64,000 bases of DNA. Origin: Pseudogymnoascus destructans (taxonomy: Eukaryota; Ascomycota; Leotiomycetes; Thelebolales; Thelebolaceae). The DNA is taken from assembly GCF_001641265.1 (NCBI RefSeq), contig NW_020167530.1, positions 744,001-808,000 of the forward strand, written 5' to 3'. The notes beneath the pieces are model-generated. The model was not told the DNA's origin. It ran no database searches and saw only the letters and a list, made by a program, of their open reading frames with translations. The position numbers and the translations under genes were made by a program. Every line of letters begins with the position of its first letter. Within the stretch, counting starts at the first letter, position 1. Shown piece by piece: positions 46,101-57,980 of this stretch.

Positions 46101-46773
46101 CGGGAGGTGGTGGGGGATGGTCTTTCTCTCTCGACGAAATTTTGGCTGGCGGGGCTTTGGTTCTTTCCTTGTGCGCAGCCTGTCGAGGCCTGAGATTGGC
46201 ATTAATATCCAGGGGCGATAAGGCGGCCATATCTATGCCTTCCGGATACAGGCACTCCCAAGCAAGATATGAATTTACAGTTGCAAACGCCTCTTTTGTG
46301 GTAGCTTCGTATGTCTCGTCTTCTTCAAGCTGATCCTCTTCTTCTCGGTCGTGATATTCAAAATCAAGGCGAGCAAGGTTATCAAGCAACTGTTTCTCGT
46401 TGGAATCGTGAGCGCAGTATATCTGTATAACTCGTTGATTAGTAAAAAAGACCAACTGGTGAGATTCGTCTTCAAGCAGAGGCCTGACACAGTCCCTGGG
46501 TATAGACAGGGCCTGGCAAAAAATAGACCCAGCTAGATAGTGGGCCTCCTCCCCATCGTCTTGATAGAGTATATCGTGCACTGGCCCGATCTCCTGGTAC
46601 CATGGGTCTCTTGGAGGCTCAAAGTCGATCTCGCTATCTGAGTCGCTAGAAGAGTAATATGGTTGATCAACCTCGCATTTCTTCCTGATGATATGCTCAA
46701 TAATTCGCTGTGGCAGTCGCATATCCTCATATAACAGCCATCCTACCGGTGGCATGCAGGATCCCCCCTCCAT
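43140..46773 (-). CDS. Polo-like serine/threonine kinase (Cdc5/PLK type) with a long N-terminal extension
   Basis: Cell-cycle kinase of spindle poles, mitosis and septation. Four exons (46773-45922, 45859-45411, 45357-43704, 43652-43140; introns 62, 53 and 51 bp) give 1155 aa. Kinase domain: Gly loop GKLLGKGGFAICHDG (about residue 245), YALKIVKS, HRDLKMGNIFLD, VGDFGLAALL, T-loop CGTPNYIAPEIL. The C-terminal third holds two polo boxes (VVKWVDYTNKFGLGYILNDG; then VTFYQRFGDVGCWGF through FPDHTKILLSADG). The family usually begins near MAALSPLDINANLRPRQ, which here is residue 182 (codon at 46230). The 181 upstream residues are acidic, open and coding-like (see findings). The start is uncertain: 46773, 46230, or a further upstream exon from 46934. 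Confidence 0.93.
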
Positions 46774-47321
46774 GATCGCGTGCTGTTCGGGTAATGAGCG
46801 TTACTTACAAGGTTGGCTGGGTTTTCAGGTCTTTCGAAGCGTTGGCATAATAAGCTAGGCGAAGCGTTAAGCAATTGCAACTGAGCAAATCTGGAGCCTT
46901 CGAGATGGCTGTCGTTTTTTGTTGTCGAAGCCAAAAACTACTGAAGACCGATTCCAATACCAGCTGTTGATTAAAGATACACTTCAAATCAGTCAAGTTC
47001 GGACGGTGTGGTTGGCAGAGCAACTGACGGTCATAACATATGCCGAGCTCCGATAACAAACGTCAGACCGCGATACCCACTGTGGAGCATATTGAACTGG
47101 AGCAGATTACTACCGACAAGACTATCCAGGGTCCTTTCTTTACCATATCTATATTGCAATGGAGTTGAAATAGTTGTCTTATTTTACCTGTGTCGCGGGC
47201 GGGTTAAATTGCTTCCCATACATTTCACAGAACACATCGGTTTGGAGACTGTCTAAAATCCATGCCCAGGCAAACCTTGGCAGTTACCATTATCTAGACG
47301 CCATTAGGCCTTTATCCCATC
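46774..47321. promoter_or_regulatory. Divergent region between the Polo kinase and OPA3-like genes
   Basis: About 550 bp. The part at 46793-46934 is open on the - strand (ATG at 46934) and ends at a canonical GTAAGT, so it may be an extra first exon of the Polo gene. The rest is promoter. Confidence 0.45.
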
Positions 47322-48035
47322 ATGGTGCCTTTACCATTGTTCAAACTTGCATCTTTATTTGTTAGACATATTTCCAAGTATGGCGCAGTAAGTGCATCCC
47401 CCCCTCTCGCAATGCACCGCAGTTGCTGACACCAGCTATAGAATAGAATTAAGATCCAAGCCCACGAACACCCGTCACTGCGGCGCATAGCAGCCAAATA
47501 TGGACAAACGATACACCAAATAACCATGCGAGTCTCCGTCGCCTCCATGCGCGACGTGGCGGCGGAGAAACGAGCGAAAGAGAAGGCGGAGGCGCCGACA
47601 GTCAAGACTGCGGAGCAGGTGAAGGCCGACGAAGAAAAGGCCGCCGCAAAGGCTGCTGCTGCTGCAAAGGCCGCGGCGACAGGGACCAAAGAAAAGGTCT
47701 CTTCTTATGACCCCAGCAGGAGCATATGGACGCGCAAGTTTAGGCCTATACCAGAAGCGAAGGCTGTCGATTTGTTTGCCGACGTCCTGGGCGATGCGTT
47801 TGTCCTGCTCGTTGCAGGTGGCCTCATTACATACGAATACGTCAAATCCAAATCGAAGCCCGATCAAAATACAGTCAAGATTGCTGAATTAGCAGAGCTG
47901 CTGAAAGACGAGGAGCGCAGGGTAGCGGAACTAGAAGAGGTGGAGAAGAAGCAACAACTTCGTGTTGATGTACTTGAGCAAGCTTTGGAATTGCTGAAGA
48001 GTGAAAGAGCTACAGGGAAGCTAAAAACGGCGTAG
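47322..48035 (+). CDS. OPA3-like mitochondrial protein
   Basis: 219 aa from two exons (47322-47387 and 47442-48035; intron 54 bp). It starts MVPLPLFKLASLFVRHISKY, then RIKIQAHEHPSLRRIAAKYG and QTIHQITMRV, the conserved N-terminal block of OPA3. An Ala/Lys/Glu-rich low-complexity stretch (about residues 75-115) is followed by a hydrophobic segment (FADVLGDAFVLLVAGGLITY) and a C-terminal coiled coil (LKDEERRVAELEEVEKK). OPA3 proteins sit in mitochondrial membranes and affect organelle shape; the human gene is mutated in optic atrophy. The role in fungi is not defined. Confidence 0.92.
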
Positions 48036-48489
48036 AACTGGAAGGTTTACCTTGGCTACCCGAATAGTATTTCGTATCATGATCTATGGACTCTTTACAG
48101 AACGAGGTTCGCAGCTTTATTTGCACATTTATATAAGTAGTGCAAGAAGGCGTAGGTGTATATACTCTACTTGTTTGTATAATATTACATAGACTCTCCC
48201 ATGGTTGGGGCAACCCGGCAAAGGGACCGCTCGGGTACCTAGCAAGGTGCTCTTGTAGTTCGGCGATTGGGGAACATCAGATTATGTTCTCGTGTCTTGT
48301 CTGGGGAAATCGCTCCTATAAGACAACCCTACTATATATACCCATTTCCAAGAAGCTATTATCGTGCATTTCATTCGTATTATTCACATAACCTTACATT
48401 AAGTAGACCTTTTACATCTCAATATCAAAATCTATCTGAATACTCTGCCTGTTGCGTTGGGGGATAAATTCCCATCGTGCCATCAAACC
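48036..48489. other. Intergenic
   Basis: 3' flank of the OPA3-like gene and promoter of the next gene. Nothing recognised. Confidence 0.5.
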
Positions 48490-49256
48490 ATGTTCTGCAG
48501 CAGCTTACGAAAACGGCCTCAATGGGAGCCAGTCCCGTCCAATCTTCTGTCCATACCTGCTCCAAAATGGCAAGGTAAGATAATGCCTCTCCTCTGACAA
48601 AGAGGTTAAAGATTCTGACGCCGAGGAGAGAAAACCCTCAACACTCACGACATAGCTGTCCCGATATACGGGTCTGGAGAACATCAGCATCCCATGCGCT
48701 TTCTGCTTTTATCCGCATCAGACCTGGACACCCAAGAAGGAGTTGTGGAGAGGGTAGAAAGACTTAGTCTCTTTAATGGAGGGCAATATGTTGGCATTGT
48801 TTTCCTATTGAAGGAGAAAGACGGAAAGAATGGCTTCACTGCATACATAAAGCTTCAGACAATGTTGGTAATCCACGGACTCATACCTATATAACCATCC
48901 AGATGAGCTAATCAAAGCAAAGTTTGCTCGACCTGAGACTCGAAGTGTCCATCATACCTCTCAACAGCCTCCGCGCTTTATCCATGGCAATCTTCGTCTG
49001 CCAGCGCCAGATTCTTCAATCAAAGCCAATAATAGTGCCCGTCTCGCCCGTTACTATACTGTCACACTGCTCCGCCCGAGGGCAGCTCCAGGAGCACACC
49101 AAGAATGTGCTGAGCGATATGTTCCACGGTTTCTCCGAGCTGGCCGTGGCAGCAACGGCAGCGGATGGTCAAAACGCTATCAAAGAATACGTGCCGGACA
49201 AGGGACAAGCGGAACAAGCTATAGAATTTTGGCTTTGTGAATACGTTGTTGAGTGA
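48490..49256 (+). CDS. Uncharacterised fungal protein, 211 aa
   Basis: I do not recognise a named family. The model has three exons (48490-48574, 48656-48867, 48918-49256) with introns of 81 and 50 bp. Every junction keeps the phase, and the second intron has a GCTAAT branch site close to its acceptor. The product starts MFCSSLRKRPQWEPV. The middle reads MRFLLLSASDLDTQEGVVER, LSLFNGGQYVGIVFLLKEKD, and later SIIPLNSLRALSMAIFVCQR and HTKNVLSDMFHGFSELAVA. Alternating beta-strand and helix segments suggest a small soluble globular domain. No signal peptide or membrane helix. Coding support comes from the splice-consistent frame and protein-like composition. Confidence 0.65.
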
Positions 49257-51403
49257 AGTCTGGCAGGGTTCTGATGTGATAGACGGGAATATTTGCGTGC
49301 TCGAACAGATATGGCTAGAAGAGGATGATGCTCAGGCACTACGATGGCAGGGGGTATGATGTGCTTCTAGCTACATAAAGTATCTATCACTTGGGGAATC
49401 ACAAAGGATTATCGATATTAGCCACTACCTTTTGAGAAGTGACGACGGCATTGTCACACGGGCCATTTGCAGCTTCTATCTTGGGAGTTGAGAACGGAAG
49501 TGCAATCCATTCTCACCAGCAAGCGAATACCGAAGTCGAGGATCCCTCGCTACTTTTAATAAAGTAAAGTTTTTAATTCTGCTCCATTGGCATCCTCACT
49601 GGGCAACACAACGACACGATCACCATCAACACATGGCAGATCACATCACAGACGACCGCCTCCAGAATCCCACTGAAGAAGTGGCGTGGCTGGCGATACT
49701 ACTGTGTTGACTAGCTCTTCCGCATCTGTAAGACACGCCAAGGCGGAGGGGTGGTGGAGTGAGGCGAGGGACCAATGAGACCCCTTCTTGAAGTAGAGGC
49801 ACCAAAATAGTGTCACCTCCCGCCCGCTCCTCGGAAAAGATGATGATGTCTCCTTGCTGCATGAGTCTTTGGTACCCTTACCAAGGGCGGTTCAAGGCCT
49901 CCCCTTGACCAACAGTGGCAGTAGGAATGGTTATATTGAGGCAGCCGAAGGATTAAATACAGAAATAGTAACCTGTTGGTGTTGGCTTTGCTGGATTCGC
50001 TCGATATGCTGGGTTTGCGGGCTGTGCTCTCTCCAAACGTGACCTGCCTCAGACCAGACTCTGCTACGTCGCGGCAAGGGGTGGGCCAAGCTGGTGCGGC
50101 ACCTCGGGAGGAGTTGGGGTGGTGGTTCCGTCATATGTGGTGGTCAATAGGAGTATCTTATTATTTGTCTTCAACAGAGGCATATTATAGGAACAATCTA
50201 GTGATTGACGAAGAAAGCGCACTATTTACCTCGCCTCCGAAGATGCGATAGTTAGTTAGTTACTCTATACTGGTACGGTGAGTGTGGACTGCCCAATGAC
50301 TGTGGCACCTAACCGCCTGGCACATATCGATCGGCCAATCAGATGCAAGACCGGCACCAACCTGCACATACTGCACCTCGACACCTCCAGCCGTGCCATT
50401 CTTCACTTCACTTATCCCCGGTATCAACGGTCACACAGTTAAAATACCCTCTACACTCTACAGACCTACATACTTCCCAGTGACTAATGCCCCAATCGGC
50501 GTCTTATATGCACAAAACCAGTAATCTGCTTCCCTCTTTTGCTTTTCCATACTATCAATTATGGCCGCTCTGTGGTGTGTGTTCAATTATAGCTCTCAAA
50601 CTCCAATTGACCGCCTAGCCGCCCTCCCCCCCCCCGGCCCGGCGATGGTCCCACGCCATGTGGCCACGGCGTTTGCTACAGTACGTGCGTGGAATGGAGG
50701 CGCATGGTGCGAGTACGTACAAGGTAACTTAGGGTGTCCCCCAAGTTTGACTTGACCTTCCCTGTCTCTCTTTCTCTTCTGTATGATCTTTACCCCATCC
50801 CTCCTACATCCCTGGTTTCATTCTCCTCATCATCCGCTCCTGGTCGCCGGCATCTTCAGCACCTCTCACCATCCGAGTATCACCATTCATAGACTGTGGA
50901 CTCACTCATATCCGCCTTCACCACCAGCCCTCGCTCTCAAACACCCGTCCCGTCTCGAGTCCACCGATACCACCATCCTTCATCGCATCTAACGATCGCG
51001 CGCCTTGGAACCGGAACAACCCTCGAAGCCGAGCGCACACTCCTCCGCCTGCAACAGTACCAGAAACACGGACGCCCCCGCGCAACGCCCCGCTCGCTGG
51101 CACGAACGGAAGTGATATAGTAGGGCGCATGGCCGGTTGAGCCAAGAGGCCTCTCTTCCTCGCCAGCAACGCTGTCGCACTCATCGCCGTCGTTGTCCAT
51201 AGCCTCTCTTTCCTACAGTCTACTTTCTCCTCAGGTCCGCTGGTTCGGATACCTGTCACTTCTTTCGCCTACAGCACTTTCGCCTTTATTCTTGCTACTG
51301 TTATATTTGGAGTCGGAGCCACTGTAATTACGCCAGTTGAACTCTTCGCGCAGATCAGGCGTTGCAGGCTCGGGACTGCAGTGGAATACACATATAATAC
51401 ACC
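49257..51403. other. 2.1-kb intergenic region
   Basis: No gene supported. 50750-50960 is strongly pyrimidine-rich on +, typical of a fungal core promoter or leader, and precedes the membrane-protein gene at 51404. The short frame at 49641-49862 (- strand, 73 codons) shows no domain. Confidence 0.5.
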
Positions 51404-51947
51404 ATGGGCAAGCTTATCAAGAACCACTGGGCGCGCCTCATCATCCTCTCTGCCTCTATATGTACGTTTTCCGCGAACCACACAGCCTCCTTACGAACCC
51501 TACTAACTCTGAACCTCCAGACCAAATAGCCGCCGCAATCGAAGGCTTCTTCTGGCCCAAGATCTTCTGGGACTTCCTCACCAAGAACCTCGACGGAGCT
51601 GTAAAACCCATACCAGTGCTGCAATCCATTAACCTAATAATGGGGCTCGTCATCACAGCCTGGGAGTGGCCGCTCGGCATAATCGCAAAGACCGCCCTCC
51701 ACCGCAGCATCGAGGCGCGACTGGTCGTCTACCCCGTCGCAGTACTCTCTGCAGCGCTACTATACCAGGCCACCAACCCTGCGATATACTACACTATCGG
51801 CATCGTGGTCTACTTCTGGGCATACATCGAAAACGAGGTGAGCTTCCCTGTTCCGCGCATATGTTCGAGGCGGTTGCTAACACATGCTAGATTGTCGTTG
51901 ATAAACCGTGGAGCTTACCGCAGCGCGGGAGACCGGGCAAGGTATAG
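51404..51947 (+). CDS. Small multi-pass membrane protein of a Pezizomycotina-conserved family (DUF7727-like)
   Basis: 143 aa, three exons (51404-51461, 51521-51837, 51891-51947; introns 59 and 53 bp). It begins MGKLIKNHWARLIILSASIY, then GFFWPKIFWDFLTKNLDGAV, and SINLIMGLVITAWEWPLG. Next come the segment beginning HRSIEARLVVYPVAVLSAALL and IYYTIGIVVYFWAYIENE, ending in a basic tail (LPQRGRPGKV). Four hydrophobic segments are visible. I recall this pattern as a widespread uncharacterised filamentous-fungal family, so function is unknown. Three-exon phase consistency and compositional signature support it as real. Confidence 0.8.
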
Positions 51948-52743
51948 CGAGATGAAAGGGGGATACGGAGGTGCTTGGCGTATATTTGGGAGCGTGGGAT
52001 GTGTATTGTGTGGGCATGAGCGAGGCGTTACGCTGTCTTTTTAGCTGCCCGCGGGGAATGGGTACATATCTTCACGTCACACACTGATGATGTTGAGACC
52101 GAGAAAGCCTGCGACGCCGTTGAGGGGCCAGATGGGGAATTAGAATAGATAGTATAATACCAATTAAAAACTTCAGCATGAACGATCTTGGGAGATTCAA
52201 ATGAGCAAGGAGGAGGTGCTTTGGCCGCCAACTTTCTCGTGGTGGAGATGGAGCGAGGGCAGCAGTTTATTTCTTCAATACCAAGAGGTTTTTTGAAACT
52301 GTGATGAGAGGTTACACTCGGCTTGGCTGGTACTTTAATAGCCTTCCTCCTGGGCATGACACACAGGAATTACCTCACCAAGCCCCTGAGCACAGCATCC
52401 ATGATCTTTGCCGTGTTACTTGTTCGTGTCTGATAACGATTATGGAAGTAACACAGCATAACAACGCATCACATCCCCAACTCATCGTACATTGTATTCC
52501 TGTGACTTCACCAAGGCCACGTCGTCAGCATTGGAAAATCACTGTAGGATTCCCTATTCCTTGCAAGAGGTACTATAGCCATAATTAAGCTAAGCTACCA
52601 TCACAGAAGTCCCTATTCCCGATGCCGTTCCGGTCACGCCTCATATGCACCGATCATCAATGGTTCCCTTCATCCTCCCCAGCCCCGACGGGCCCCTCAC
52701 GTCATCCATAACAGTACATTCATCCGTCACAGCAGCGAGCGCT
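51948..52743. other. Convergent intergenic region
   Basis: 3' flanks of the membrane-protein gene (+) and the SBDS-N gene (-). Nothing recognised. Confidence 0.5.
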
Positions 52744-53232
52744 CTAGAACTGGCCACGGACACCGATCGTCTCGTTGGTGATGCCTTGCCTGGCGGTTGC
52801 CTGGGAGCATAACTGTTAGTATACTTGCGTTGGGGTTGTGATGGGGGTGGAAGTAAGCGGGGTAAGTGAAGCACATACCTCGGACTCCTGGAGCGTTCCA
52901 TCCTGCAAGATCTTCTGGATAACCTCGTCTTCCTTCGACGTGCCGAACTCGTTCTCAAGCTGCGACTTGGAGGCCGTGTTGAGCTCACCCTGTGCACCGT
53001 GCCTGTTGCATGTCATTAGCATTCATCCCCGCATTGGCAATGGTAGGAGGAGTGGGGTGGTGACTTACTTTCCGGTCGTGAAGACCTTGAATGCGTCGAC
53101 CACCTCGACCAGCGCGATGGTCTTGTCGTCTCTCCACTTCTTCAGCATAGCCGGGTCCTCGACGAAGACGACATAGTCGTCGGTGCTGCCCTTGTAGTGG
53201 ACCTTTGACTGGACACCGGTTCCGCGAGCCAT
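52744..53232 (-). CDS. SBDS N-domain protein, RTC3-like
   Basis: 114 aa from three exons (53232-53069, 53002-52879, 52800-52744; introns 66 and 78 bp). MARGTGVQSKVHYKGSTDDY, FVEDPAMLKKWRDDKTIALV and VVDAFKVFTTGK form an SBDS N-terminal (FYSH) domain. Next come HGAQGELNTASKSQLENEFG and EVIQKILQDGTLQESE. Unlike SBDS/Sdo1 there is no second or third domain, matching the single-domain yeast RTC3 (YHR087W) type. That protein has been linked to RNA metabolism and telomere-capping phenotypes; the molecular role is not settled. Confidence 0.9.
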
Positions 53233-53794
53233 TTTGATATGTAGTTGGAGTTGGTGGGGTGAGGTTTGTATTGTGTTGAGTATGGAGTAGTTAAAATTGA
53301 GAGTGTAGTATTGAGTTTTCAATGTAATGTGAAGTGTTTATGATAGTAAGATCAAAGAAAAGGAAACGAGGGGTTGAGTGAGGTTTTGTAGCTGCGAGGT
53401 TCATGGTTTCGTCATCGAATCGTTACCGTGCACGCCCCAGACGCCGTGAGCCGAACGTTCCTAACTTGGCGCACTACGTCATTATTGAGAGAGGGGCAGA
53501 CAGGACACGCCAATACCCCTCAGGGTCCACTACTCTACTTTCTATCATCTTCGAGATGTCTTTGGTGTGATAATTGCTATTGGTGGAGTATAACACGGGT
53601 ATTTGCATAACTGAGCCACGTTCTATAAATGTCTGCAGAAACCCCGAACAATGTAGAGAACTCTTGGACGGCGAGGGGAGGTATAGCTGTGTTCAAAGAA
53701 TGTACCCTCCTACCTCCCATCCCCAATCGAAGATCTCGGTATACAATAGAGACCGTTTTAAAATACCTAAGCAGCGATCCCATAGCTGCATCCA
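53233..53794. other. Intergenic, promoter of the RTC3-like gene
   Basis: Leader of the RTC3-like gene (CT-rich on the coding strand near 53240-53330) and 3' flank of the RhoGEF gene. No gene seen. Confidence 0.5.
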
Positions 53795-56700
53795 TCAGAC
53801 TGGCTTTACCAGTGTTTGATTTTCACTTTCTTGAGAAATCTGGCTCAAAGGAGAGCCAGAGTGACCACCAACACTGCCTCCGGAAACACTTCTCATCATC
53901 TTCCGGCCCAGGCTGATTTTGCGAGGAGTTGATGGTGGTGATGCAACGTAGCGATTTTTGTCTGGCTGTAGGACGTTCTTCACTCTCAACGCCGCCAAGC
54001 GCTTCATCGTTCCGATGGGACTACTCTCAGTAACAGGGGGCGCCGCCAAGGTGGCCATCTTTTTATCAAATAGAGAGTCAAAGCGCAAGTCCAAGTCGTG
54101 GATGGAAGTCGTCGGTTGGATATTGTTTGCTGCCGTTTCTAAGACGTTAGACCGGATAGGAGAGCCGGGGCATTTGTCTGAAATAGCAAATTTGCTGTCG
54201 CTATTGTCCTCGCCGGGTGAGCCAGGGGGATGCTGTGGACTAACAGCGCTTCCTGAGAGTTTGGCGAAATTACTTGTGATGCCTACTACGCTTAGTTTTC
54301 TCATCATGGAGCTCGCCGAGGAGCGCACAACATGCTCACTCCGGGCCCGTCCAGACATTCCCGGATAGGGTAGAATTTGCTTTGTCCACACGTCTGAAAG
54401 TAAACGCTCCAATCTGACCCTTTCAGCTCTTGAAGGGGCAAGAACTGGGATGCGGCTTGTCCCCAGTAGTGATTGTGATCTATTGACTGCTGCATTTGTT
54501 GACGGGGCCGCCGTGTCTTTTGTAGCGCTTGTATTCTTGATAATGACTTGGCACAGAGGTGATTTCGGTCCAACTGTCGTGGCTCTTCGAATTGAAAGCC
54601 TCCTTGCAACAGTGCCTTAACATTTTAGATTGCGCCCTTTGTGAATAGTTGAGGTATATACTAACCTGGTTTTCCAAAGACAGTCCCTAGCGACTTGATT
54701 CCTAGTGATACTGTGGTCATAAAGGCCTGGTCGCAACTGTCGGTATGGTCTCGGCTTGTACAAATGTTGAGGCGATTCCTCCATTCTAGTTCTTCTTTCG
54801 ACGAACACGCGCTAAAGATAATCTCAGAGAGCTGATGATCACACTCGAACACTATTTTCCAAGAATATGGTGCTGTATGGCATTGAATGCCTAGCATAGT
54901 TAGTTGCAATGTCGGTGGTAAAATTGTTATACGCTTCAGAATACACACCTTTCCCATTGTCTGCTTCCTCGATTCGGATATCGTTGAAAAATATAATTGC
55001 ACCCACATTGTAGACGCCCTCCAATTTTTCAACGGTGGCAAGAACCAGGCAATCTCGATATAATAAAGTTATCATATGTTGACCATCTACTCCATTTTTT
55101 GTTTGCCACGCAACATGGAGAACACCACATAGATGTACATGCCCCAGGGATCTAATCAAAGTTTTGGATTGAGGATCAACCTGCCGATATCTCAGCATCA
55201 ACCTTGTGTGAATAATAACTGTGTGAATTGGCTTACCTGATCAGGAATTAGAAGTCTGTCCTGGAGAAGCCATGTCTTTTCCATTGTTGCCTTCATGAGG
55301 GGGTCCTCTGTTGCTTTATTGATCTCCGATGTCATTTCTCGTAGTCTCACGAGAACCTTTTCAATCTCCATGTGCGACTCTGGGCAATCACAGACGGGCG
55401 TCTGTCTAAGCAGCTCAACAAAAAGGAGTGGGTAGCGGCAAACACGTTGTATAGGCTAAGTCAGTATTAGCAATTGCGGCTAATACTCAGCCTTTCGGTG
55501 GATCAGCTTCTTACCTTCACCAGTAAATCACCTACAGTTAACGATTTGTTAGGTTGGCCGTTTTGGATATTGGTTGACTCCAGAGAAGCCGCCAAGGCCT
55601 CCAGACCTTTCTGATATTCCTCCCACTGCGGTAATGTCTTGTATGCCGATGCTACATTCTTAACCATCATCTCATACTTCGCTCCGTATTCCTCATACGC
55701 AAAAAAGAGGTGCATCTATGGGCAATTTGTTAGCAGTTTTCAGGCCGTATTTGCGTATGGGAATTTGTGGAAAACGAGGATAAGGGAAATCCTTAACATA
55801 CCCTCTTGCCGAATACTTTCGCCACGTCAGCAGCGACTTGGGCTTCTGCTGTCATCCCAGGGATTTTCTGCACCCACGAAAGGTCACCAGAATTCTCAGG
55901 AACGGCATCAAGACTCCTCCAGCGATGATGCCCCTTCTTCTCGGGTGGGAGACTAGATATATAATCTGGCTGTGTGTACTCCGAGTGAGGGACAACTCGA
56001 TGAAGGTCTCCCAAAAGCTCGTCATGTAGCTCAACAATCTCAGACAAGTTTCGACTAATTGAAGCCCGGAGGCTTGGTAGCATTGGAACTGAAGCCAGAA
56101 AAGTCACATACACCTATGAGGTACCTATCAGCCCGTGGATTTTCGACGATAACTCAAGACTTACATTCATTAGAAATTTCACATCTCCAAAATAACCCTC
56201 CTCAGTGCTTATAATTTCTTCGAGCACTCGACGCCGCCGGATAGAACGATTCGTTACTGCAACATCATTGGCTATACCCCTGGCAACACATGCACTGTCT
56301 TCAGAAGTGCGGGGCCCAATATTAGACGCCCTACTGCTACGGTCGGTCTTCTGATGCTTCGAGGAATGCCCACGGTTCCGGGATTTTGTAGCGATACTGA
56401 AGCTTGCAAGGCTGATACTGGCACTTTTCACTGCCGTCACGAACCCAAGCGATGAACCAGATGCAGATTTTCGAACGCGATGTCGGGTTCGATTTCTGGA
56501 TTGCAAGGAATAAAAATCGCTGTCAGAAACTCCAGTCCCGGCAATGCTATTCGCTCTCCTGTGTCTCCGTGTTGATTTTTTGTTGAAGCTTTTCACCCAC
56601 TTCTCAAATGGCGGCCGAGTAGGCTGGATACTGGGAGGTTCATGTCTCGGTTCCAACTCTTCCAATACAAACCTCTTTTTTGTTGGCGAAGCTTTTTCGG

Positions 56701-56980
56701 GTGTATTGCTGTAGCCAAAGGCTAGCCCAATGGCAGTAATATTGTCTACAGTGTCCCAACCCTCTGCATCATCAGGTGTATCGCTGCGTCTCGGAGGCGT
56801 GATATGTTTTTCGTTAATTCCATCGGCAGCACCCAAGGCTCCTTTAGCTTGGTTGGTTGAGCCATGAGGTGAAGATTGAAGTCTATCATCAACTTTTAAC
56901 GTGTTTATAGGATTCGATTGTCGGTGAGAAATCGGTGATAAAGTGGAACTGTCTACGTGCTGAATGCCATATCTCGGCAT
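53795..56980 (-). CDS. Rho guanine nucleotide exchange factor (Dbl homology plus PH-like domain)
   Basis: Seven exons (56980-56165, 56113-55802, 55715-55515, 55455-55237, 55180-54949, 54890-54666, 54615-53795), introns 50-86 bp, give 941 aa with every junction in phase. The N-terminal 245 residues are basic/Ser-rich and disordered-looking. The Dbl-homology domain spans about 247-515: RRRRVLEEIISTEEGYFGDV is the first conserved helix, and PIQRVCRYPLLFVELLR the diagnostic third region. A PH-like segment follows (about 516-665: VDPQSKTLIRSLGHVHLCG through SSKEELEWRNRL). The C-terminal 270 residues are Ser/Pro-rich. It should activate a Rho-type GTPase in polarity or septation; which one cannot be told. 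In-frame upstream ATGs exist (to 57238), but MPRYGIQHVD is the best start. Confidence 0.9.
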
Positions 56981-57980
56981 TTTTATGACATTGATGAAGA
57001 AAACTAGCACGAAGAGATACCAAAAGCATGTATAATCAAAAAGATCTGGTTTACCAACGAGACCAGTTCCATGAATGAGAAGTATGCTCAGGAAACGTAG
57101 AAGATGAGATGATGTAAAGAATAAAGCAAACTTGCAATCCTGAGGCAGTAGCCTCGAAATAACAAAACCCAAAAACACTTTAAGCAAGGAAAGAGCATTG
57201 GTAAAACATTGGCTATGTACCTGCCTTCTGTTGTGCATATATCATTGTTATAGACAAGGTCGCACCTGCCTGCATTGCGTCCTTGACATGATTACATGCG
57301 AACAAGGCAGTCGCCATCTTGCCCAGTGCCTCATACCTTCGATGCGCCAGTCATATATTATTCATTTGGCAACCGCCATAAAGTCATCATTAGATTTGCA
57401 TATAGACGTATTTGTTTGTTTACTTGCCGGCGGCAATTTATAATGCCTCTGAGATGAGGCTAGTCGTTGTCCCAAGCAGTCCACGATCCACTTAAATAAG
57501 CGAGAGTGACGATAAAAATAAAAATATTTTTTTCGACGACACCTCTTGAGAATGGCAATCGAATAATCAACTCCGGATTCCTCGGAAACCTTATTTATGT
57601 TGGCTAAGCCAATAAATATATCTGAAAGGTTTGCTTTATTTATTTTGGTGGTGTCTTGAGTTCCGTAGGCCCTCAAACTTGGGCTTGGGGATCCAACCAA
57701 GCTGCAACATAAGATCTTCCAGCATCATACGCTTCTACTCGACGAGATGCTGGCGTTCTCTGATCTTAGGATTGGGCGTTGCTAGACTAATTTCATAAAG
57801 CCGCGGGTTTGAACAGACCGATAGCTCTTTTGAGCGTTGATTGAATCTGTATAGGAAGCAAGGCACATTAATTTATTTACATCACCAATGCACATATTAT
57901 GACAGACCAAATACAAGTGAATACAAGTGATCTCCGTTGCTGTCCCGTAAATCTATTGAGATATTACACATGATTTATAA
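56981..57980. other. 1-kb intergenic region
   Basis: Promoter of the RhoGEF gene and 3' flank of PRP28. The frame upstream of 56980 contains a hydrophobic stretch read through by the longer open frame but is more likely untranslated. No RNA gene seen. Confidence 0.5.

Noticed and set aside
50918..51259. Arg/Gly-rich frame on the - strand as a gene
   Set aside because: Three overlapping frames are all open there because of CT-rich composition; none shows a motif.
56981..57238. Hydrophobic N-terminus for the RhoGEF as a membrane anchor
   Set aside because: The in-frame extension is probably untranslated leader; RhoGEFs of this type start with disordered cytosolic sequence.
57800..57830. GGGTTTGAACAG segment as a tRNA T-loop
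   Set aside because: No matching acceptor stem or A box within tRNA distance on either strand.
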